This document shows, piece after piece, positions 33,914 through 38,895 of a DNA stretch of 38,895 nt. Where the stretch lies: the NCBI GenBank assembly GCA_028823415.1, contig JAPKBL010000042.1, positions 1 through 38,895 on the forward strand, written 5' to 3'. How positions within the stretch are numbered: the stretch's first letter is position 1; each line of letters starts with the position of its first letter. A model generated the notes under the pieces. It was not told where the DNA came from. It made no database searches and saw only the letters and a program-made list of their open reading frames with translations. The DNA is from Mariniblastus sp. (lineage in GTDB: Bacteria > Planctomycetota > Planctomycetia > Pirellulales > Pirellulaceae). The position numbers and the translations under genes are program-made.

Positions 33914-35287
33914 ATGAGATATTTTCGGCAGCTCTGTTTTACATTGGCTTTGTTCTCATTGACCAGTCATTCCAATGCACAATTGAATGACGATGGGATG
34001 TTTGGATCCTATCAATCGATATTGGCGCGGGCTGGCTATGGCAACGAAGAGTTGGAGGCTGCTGGAATCCAACCCAAACTGGCACGAAGACAATCCAGTC
34101 AAGAATTCATTATCGACGCGCCCAGCCAACCGACCGAGGCCATCGAAACCCGCGACAAAGAGATCATCCTCGACACACCTGAATCTACCGTCGATTACGG
34201 CGGCTCTTATAGCTCTCCGACCTGGGGCAATACCGTTCTTCCCAACCGCGTCGGAGGCAGCCCAATTCAGCTTTCCAATTGCGATCCCCGGGGCAACTTT
34301 GGTGCCCCGACTGGATGTGGCTCTGGAGCTTGTGAGGCGTGCCAGCAAGCCGGAAACCGACAGCGAAACGCGAATCTTGTTGGCGGGGTCTTCGGAATCA
34401 CATTTCGCCGTGATTATGAGGACGATCTTTGTTACGGCTACAACCTGAACGGCGATACGATCGACTCGACTGACGCAGATCTCCAATCGATGAACGGACT
34501 CGGTGCCTCTCTCGCTCGGCGAAATGAGTGCGGAAAAGGATGGGAGTCTATTTTTTGGTATCTCGAAGACGAGGCAACCGCTTCTCTTGAGGGAACCACA
34601 TTCACCCACCTCACAGGCCTCGATTCAATCGACCACACCCCCTCCGGCGACACCATTGAAGACATTTACAACGCCGGTTGTTGTTCAGAAATCTACCGGG
34701 ACACTGAAATACTCAACTTCGAATTCAATCTGCTTCGCAACGGAGGTGAGTACACCATGCGAGGATGCCAAAAAGCGAGCTTTGAATTCTATGGTGGGTT
34801 TCGTCTGTTTAGTTTTGACGAAAGCATTCGGTATGGCAGCCACTCTGGGGATGCCAGTTATCCATCTTGGACCGAATATCAAATTGATGCTAACAATATG
34901 CTGGCCGGGTTTCAGCTCGGTTGTCGAAATGAAATTTCGCTAACCGACCGGATTCGACTTACCCTCAGCGGTAGTGGTGGTGGATTCAGTAACTTCATCG
35001 AGACACAACAAGTAATCTCAGATGACAATGGCTATATGGCGATGGATTATTCATCCTCTGCAAATCAGATTTCACTGCTTGGTCAATTCGACGCAGGATT
35101 ATCGATGCAAGTAAGCCGTCGCCTTCGCGCCCAAGTCGGCTACCGACTCCTGGGGATCTCCGGAGTGAGTCTCGCTGGAGACCAAGTGCCATATAATTTC
35201 GGTCACGCTTACGATCTTGAAAATAGCGATGTCAATGGCAGCTTACTGCTTCACGGCATGTACTACGGTGGCGAATTCTGTTTTTAA
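33914..35287 (+). CDS. Outer-membrane beta-barrel protein (BBP7-like)
   Basis: About 457 residues. A signal peptide (LCFTLALFSLTSHSNA, cut before QL near residue 23) leads to a 100-residue polar stretch, a Cys-rich piece (GCGSGACEACQQAG), then alternating amphipathic strands (ILNFEFNLLRNG, ASFEFYGGFRLFSF, ANQISLLGQFDAGLSMQVSRRLRAQVGYRLLGI) ending in the aromatic YYGGEFCF, typical of an outer-membrane barrel. Planctomycetes have a family called BBP7 with this look. I chose the ATG at 33914, with AGGAGA 6 nt upstream; the longer frame to 33881 is unsupported. A hairpin terminator follows. It is probably a surface structural or pore protein. Confidence 0.78.
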   Translation: MRYFRQLCFTLALFSLTSHSNAQLNDDGMFGSYQSILARAGYGNEELEAAGIQPKLARRQSSQEFIIDAPSQPTEAIETRDKEIILDTPESTVDYGGSYSSPTWGNTVLPNRVGGSPIQLSNCDPRGNFGAPTGCGSGACEACQQAGNRQRNANLVGGVFGITFRRDYEDDLCYGYNLNGDTIDSTDADLQSMNGLGASLARRNECGKGWESIFWYLEDEATASLEGTTFTHLTGLDSIDHTPSGDTIEDIYNAGCCSEIYRDTEILNFEFNLLRNGGEYTMRGCQKASFEFYGGFRLFSFDESIRYGSHSGDASYPSWTEYQIDANNMLAGFQLGCRNEISLTDRIRLTLSGSGGGFSNFIETQQVISDDNGYMAMDYSSSANQISLLGQFDAGLSMQVSRRLRAQVGYRLLGISGVSLAGDQVPYNFGHAYDLENSDVNGSLLLHGMYYGGEFCF

Positions 35288-35308
35288 ACCAGCTGTTAAA
35301 AACAAAAA

Positions 35309-35338
35309 CGCCGCGGGCCATAAGCCCTCGGCGCTTTT
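35309..35338. terminator. Bidirectional intrinsic terminator
   Basis: The stem CGCCGCGGGC/GCCCTCGGCG, with one mismatch, has a 5-nt loop. On the plus strand it follows the barrel gene by about 20 nt (tail cTTTTc). On the minus strand it is followed by TTTTTGTTTTT, a better tail, and would end the infC transcript. Confidence 0.85.
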
Positions 35339-35436
35339 CATTGGGTATCGAACCTCGCGCCTAAAAGTTTAAGCTGTTTCGATCCAGTTGAATTTACTGG
35401 CGGCATTGAGTTCCCCGAACCTGCCGCGATCAGGTG

Positions 35437-35955
35437 TTATGACTTATGCGGGGCAATCGTGCAGACCATTCTTCGAGGTTGCTGGGATGGATTGCTCTCG
35501 ACTTTTCCGTGTTCGGACAACAACTCAATGATGTAGTCCATCACCTTGCGGCCTTCGTCGATGTGAGCATTTTCTCGACCGCGGAAAAGTACCGTGACCT
35601 GAACCTTGTCATGGTGCTCCAAAAAGCCAATTGCCTTTTTGACCTTAAACCCGATATCGTGTTCGCCTGTTTTGGGGCGCACGCGGATCTCTTTGAGCTT
35701 AGTTTGATGAGACTTGTTTTTGGTCTGACGTTTCTTTTTGTCGTAGTTAAATTTACCGAAATCCATGATTCGGCAAACGGGCGGTTTCGCGTCGCCTGCA
35801 ACTTCAACTAGATCAAAGCCCGCTTCTTTTGCTTTGCTGAGTGCTTCCTCAGTCGGTATAACCCCAAGTTGGTTACCGTCTTGGTCGATAACGCGAATGG
35901 GTGAGATTCTGATTTGGTCATTGATGCGGGTCTGTTTTTTGTCGCTCGGTGGAAT
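35437..35955 (-). CDS. infC: Translation initiation factor IF-3, apparently with ATT start
   Basis: A 172-residue factor that keeps 30S subunits free and checks the start codon. The N domain has [38 protein letters not shown] and [12 protein letters not shown]; the C domain has [14 protein letters not shown] and [12 protein letters not shown]. An ATG-only call would start at 35766 and cut off half the N domain. Read upstream, the frame runs through the complete N domain to a TAG just ahead of AAAGGGAAAACA-ATT. There is no ATG, GTG or TTG between that stop and the domain, and AAAGGG lies 6 nt before ATT (35953-35955). E. coli infC also starts with AUU, used for autoregulation. It follows thrS as usual, but rpmI and rplT are not next. 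Confidence 0.93.
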   Translation of the reverse strand: MPPSDKKQTRINDQIRISPIRVIDQDGNQLGVIPTEEALSKAKEAGFDLVEVAGDAKPPVCRIMDFGKFNYDKKKRQTKNKSHQTKLKEIRVRPKTGEHDIGFKVKKAIGFLEHHDKVQVTVLFRGRENAHIDEGRKVMDYIIELLSEHGKVESNPSQQPRRMVCTIAPHKS

Positions 35956-36207
35956 TGTTTTCCCTTTCTAAAAAAATCAATGGAGTGCATCGACTAATCA
36001 CGGTGTTTTATTCGGTATTTCAAACCGAAAATGATCCGCTCACAGTCTGCGATTATGTTTCCGATCAATACCGATCGTCAACTAATACTTACGTTTTATT
36101 GTACCCACTCGGGGCTTTCAAGGCGAATTGTGCTTCTGAGGATAACATAAATCGGATTCAACGTCCGTTGGGGTTCCTCGGGAATCCGGCCGCTTAGCTG
36201 AAATTAT

Positions 36208-38229
36208 TTAAGAGCTCTTCCTGCGGACGGTTTTGTCAGCAATCTCGGTCTGAAATTTGGCGATCGCCTCTTCCACGGGAATTGCCCCCAAATCTCCATC
36301 TATTCGGTCTCGAATCGAAACGGTCCCGTTTTCGGCGTCTCTCGGTCCGACAATCATCATATACGGAATCATCTCTAACTGACCGTCACGAATCTTGGCT
36401 CCCAGCTTTTCGCTTCGGTAATCACCTTTGACGCGGATTCCCCCATTTCGCATCTGAGACTCTACACGCTTTCCATATTCCTCTGATTTATCGCTGACGG
36501 TCAAAATCCGCCCCTGCTCGGGAGCGAGCCACAAGGGAAAACTACCGGCAAAATGCTCGATTAGAACACCAATAAATCGCTCCATGCTGCCAAAAGGCGC
36601 CCGATGAATCATGATCGGGCGATGGGGCTTATTATCCGAACCAACATATTCCAGCCCAAATCGTTCTGGCAGGTTGTAGTCCACCTGCACCGTCCCAAGT
36701 TGCCATTTTCGTCCAATGCAATCCTTGACCACAAAATCAATTTTTGGTCCGTAGAACGCTGCCTCTCCGGGATCCTCACTGAATTCCTTGCCAAGGGTTT
36801 GGGCTGCCTCGCGGCAGGCTTGCTCGGCCAAATCCCAATTCTCGGGATCCCCGACATACTTAGAGCTATCAGGATCTCGCAAACCGACCCGAACCGTGTA
36901 ATCTTCCATGCCCATCGCACCAAAAATAATTTTCACTAATTCGATACAGCCAATTAATTCTTCACCCAATTGTTCCTGAGTAACAAACAGATGCGCATCG
37001 TCCTGAGTGAACCCGCGAACTCGCGTTAATCCACCAATCTCGCCCGATTGCTCCCAGCGATAGACGGTTCCAAATTCAGACAAGCGAATCGGAAGATCAC
37101 GATAACTTCGCTGCTCGGAGGCAAAAAGCCGAATGTGATGAGGGCAGTTCATAGGCTTCAGTAAGTAGCCCTCAATTTCTCCCTCGTTCATCAAATTCGC
37201 TAACTCGCCGCAAGTGCAGCCTTCCTCCGCCAGTTGACTCAAATATTCTCGGTCAACCAATGGCGTGTACTGGCTATCTTGGTAATAGGGAAAGTGACCC
37301 GATGTCTTATAAAGATCAAGCTTTCCGATGTGTGGAGTGAAAACTTGATCGTATCCCTGACGCTGCAAATGTTCCGAGATGAAGTCCTGAAGTTTCTGTC
37401 GAACGAAACTACCTTTAGGAGTCCAAAGCACGAGCCCTTGACCAACCATTTCGTCGATGTGGAATAACCCAAGGCGTTTACCTAAAACCCGGTGATCTCG
37501 TTTTTTCGCTTCCTCAAGCAACTCTAAATGCGCATCCAGCTCCGCCTGCGTAAAAAACGCAGTCGCATAAAGACGTTGAAGTTGCTCTCTAGATTGATCG
37601 CCTTTCCAATAGGCACCGGCAATCGAAAGTAGTTTGAATGCGCCAATCCGGCGAGGGGAGGGGATGTGGGGGCCGCGACACAAATCGAGAAACTCACCCT
37701 GTTGGTAAAACGAAAGGGAGTCATCCTCCGCCAATCCGGTTTCGATATGCTCGACTTTGAAATCTTGACTTAGATCTTTACATACCTGAATGGCATCGGA
37801 CCGCGGACGCTCCAGTCGCTCAAATGGCTCATCGAGGGCAATAATCTTTGCCATCTCTTTTTCGATCGCTGGAAAATCCTCCTCGGTCAAGGGTTCATCG
37901 CATTCGACATCGTAGTAAAACCCACCATCGATTGTCGGGCCAAACGCTAACTGAACCCCTGGCTTAATGCGCATCACCGCCCGCGCCATCACATGCGCGC
38001 AACTATGACGCATGGTTGCCAGCGCGTTGGGATCTTTTTTGGTAATGATCTTTAAATTGACCGGTTCACCCTGCGGAATTTCGTAGTCCAACTCGACCGG
38101 CTGCATGTCGATCTCGCCCCACAGGGCATCCTTGGCCAAGCGGGATCCGATGCTTTTGGCAACATCTTTTACAGAAACCGTTGAATCAAACTCTTTCAAG
38201 CTTCCGTCAGGTAGTTTTACAATTGTCAT
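36208..38229 (-). CDS. thrS: Threonyl-tRNA synthetase
   Basis: A 673-residue class II synthetase. It starts with a TGS domain (1-62), then the editing domain with HSCAHV (H75, H79) and CRGPH (C184, H188), then the catalytic core and the C-terminal anticodon domain. In the core LLKPMNCPHH holds the zinc Cys (C362), and the motif 2 region RWEQSGEIGGLTRVRGFTQDDAH follows. An extra 26 or so residues with CTC (about 328-353, EEGCTCGELANLMNEGE) are inserted just before the zinc Cys, relative to E. coli ThrRS. It is transcribed toward infC with a 252-bp gap, the conserved thrS-infC order. No T-box is seen. Confidence 0.96.
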   Translation of the reverse strand: MTIVKLPDGSLKEFDSTVSVKDVAKSIGSRLAKDALWGEIDMQPVELDYEIPQGEPVNLKIITKKDPNALATMRHSCAHVMARAVMRIKPGVQLAFGPTIDGGFYYDVECDEPLTEEDFPAIEKEMAKIIALDEPFERLERPRSDAIQVCKDLSQDFKVEHIETGLAEDDSLSFYQQGEFLDLCRGPHIPSPRRIGAFKLLSIAGAYWKGDQSREQLQRLYATAFFTQAELDAHLELLEEAKKRDHRVLGKRLGLFHIDEMVGQGLVLWTPKGSFVRQKLQDFISEHLQRQGYDQVFTPHIGKLDLYKTSGHFPYYQDSQYTPLVDREYLSQLAEEGCTCGELANLMNEGEIEGYLLKPMNCPHHIRLFASEQRSYRDLPIRLSEFGTVYRWEQSGEIGGLTRVRGFTQDDAHLFVTQEQLGEELIGCIELVKIIFGAMGMEDYTVRVGLRDPDSSKYVGDPENWDLAEQACREAAQTLGKEFSEDPGEAAFYGPKIDFVVKDCIGRKWQLGTVQVDYNLPERFGLEYVGSDNKPHRPIMIHRAPFGSMERFIGVLIEHFAGSFPLWLAPEQGRILTVSDKSEEYGKRVESQMRNGGIRVKGDYRSEKLGAKIRDGQLEMIPYMMIVGPRDAENGTVSIRDRIDGDLGAIPVEEAIAKFQTEIADKTVRRKSS

Positions 38230-38637
38230 TTTTCTTGCGTTGTACTCAGAACATAAATCTTGCCCCCCGCGTTCACAAATCGCGGTCCTCGGCGAAGGGC
38301 GAAGTATAGATAGTCTGACACTTCACCGAAACATCGGTTCAATCTCATCCTCGAAACATCAAAAACTACGCTCCTTACATTTGCAGAAGCCATTTATCCT
38401 CTCCCCGGCAATGCCTTCAAGCCCCAAGAAAGGGCAACCTTGGCGGCCGAAAATCGTCATTAAACCGGCTTATATTACGATTTGCCGGATCTCTGGAAGG
38501 AACATGGTTGGTGGTGCGACCAACATTTGGCAGCTTGGCGCGAGATTAACTGCCGTTTCCCTTCACATTGCCGCCAGTCGCGGTAGAATGTGACGGCGTT
38601 GAAAACAATGCTTAGATAATTTACCCAGAGGAATAAC
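38230..38637. other. 408-bp divergent intergenic region with two promoter candidates
   Basis: It lies between thrS (minus) and a lipoprotein gene (plus). On the minus strand TATACT (38303-38308) is a -10-like box about 75 bp before the thrS start. On the plus strand a good promoter precedes the lipoprotein gene (listed separately). No small gene or T-box-like structure is found. Confidence 0.45.
38562..38589 (+). promoter_or_regulatory. Candidate sigma70-type promoter for the lipoprotein gene
   Basis: TTCACA (38562-38567) and TAGAAT (38584-38589) with a 16-bp spacer, each one base off consensus, lie about 50 bp before the ATG. Confidence 0.5.
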
Positions 38638-38895
38638 ATGCAAATGAGATGGCTATTAGTTCTCGGCTGCCTCCTGATCACTGCTTGCAGTAATCCAGGC
38701 GACGAGGCAACCCAAACCAAAAGTACCGCGCCGGTTCCGGTCGCGTCCAAAACAGAGTCCCCCGAGGTGACACCGGTTCCAGAAGAAGAGAAACCGGAAG
38801 CACCCAAAGAAGAAGCCAAGCCTGAGCCGAAACAGGAAGCAGCTAAGCCTGAGCCGAAACAGGAAGCAGCTAAGCCTGAGCCGAAACAGGAAGAA
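38638..38895 (+). CDS. Lipoprotein with acidic/basic KPEPKQEAA repeats (truncated by window end)
   Basis: The first 86 codons of an exported lipoprotein. MQMRWLLVLGCLLITACSN is a signal peptide with a lipobox L-I-T-A-C, so the Cys at residue 17 would be lipidated. A Pro/Glu/Lys-rich linker follows, ending in tandem KPEPKQEAA units. Such charged linkers usually extend a domain away from the membrane; that domain lies beyond the window. The ribosome-binding site GAGGA lies 5 nt before the ATG at 38638. Divergent from thrS. Confidence 0.85.
   Translation, partial: MQMRWLLVLGCLLITACSNPGDEATQTKSTAPVPVASKTESPEVTPVPEEEKPEAPKEEAKPEPKQEAAKPEPKQEAAKPEPKQEE
38818..38895 (+). repeat. Tandem 27-bp coding repeat
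   Basis: The 27-bp unit encoding KPEPKQEAA occurs at 38818-38844 and 38845-38871, with a third copy cut by the window end (38872-38895). The copies are identical at base level, so the array is recent and likely variable between strains. Confidence 0.9.

Noticed and set aside
33956..34609. 217-codon open frame on the minus strand
   Set aside because: Antisense to the barrel gene, which has a signal peptide and a good ribosome-binding site.

Overview
The window looks like a chromosomal segment from a planctomycete, probably of the Pirellulaceae type. This is inferred from gene content, with no database search. The pointers are McsA/McsB arginine-kinase genes outside a Firmicutes context, secreted PQQ-type propellers, a sulfatase-like protein, a very long secreted GHL10-like protein, an outer-membrane barrel protein, a lipid A kinase (so a Gram-negative-type envelope) and long intergenic gaps. 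Base composition is about half GC by eye. I see no rRNA, tRNA, CRISPR array, insertion sequence or phage gene.

Region 1 (1-7725) is one minus-strand run. In transcription order it holds a LuxE/PaaK-like adenylating enzyme, an aldehyde dehydrogenase-fold protein lacking the usual catalytic Glu, an iron-type alcohol dehydrogenase, a PQQ-like beta-propeller, a HemN/HemW-like radical SAM protein overlapping a GcvH-like lipoyl-carrier protein by 4 bp, and a short FHA protein. The first three suggest acid-to-aldehyde-to-alcohol chemistry. The radical SAM/lipoyl-carrier pair is the least explained part.

Region 2 (8076-10811, minus) is an mcsA-mcsB-mcsB operon with overlapping genes. The first mcsB carries a McsA-like UVR motif at its C terminus and an acidic insert; the second is canonical in length.

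Region 3 (11194-17260, plus) holds trpE with an aldehyde dehydrogenase, hypoxanthine phosphoribosyltransferase, and two overlapping GT-B glycosyltransferases that both lack the second Glu of the EX7E motif. It is followed by an EamA transporter (minus), a 29-codon very basic protein resembling the AURKAIP1/COX24 family (minus), an APC permease (minus) and infA (plus).

Region 4 (21292-25708) holds a Met-rich secreted protein (plus) facing a secreted protein with carboxypeptidase-regulatory-like domains (minus), separated by back-to-back intrinsic terminators, and then a YceH/DUF480 protein.

Region 5 (26037-38895) contains lpxK, a 1390-residue secreted GHL10-like protein, a sulfatase-fold protein with its catalytic residues replaced, pyrE, an outer-membrane barrel protein, infC (apparently starting at ATT), thrS, and the start of a lipoprotein with KPEPKQEAA repeats that runs off the window end.

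The most notable items are the UVR-fused McsB paralogue next to a canonical one, the lipoyl-carrier/radical SAM gene pair within a reductive operon, the AUU-initiated infC, the hidden 29-aa basic protein and the pseudo-sulfatase.
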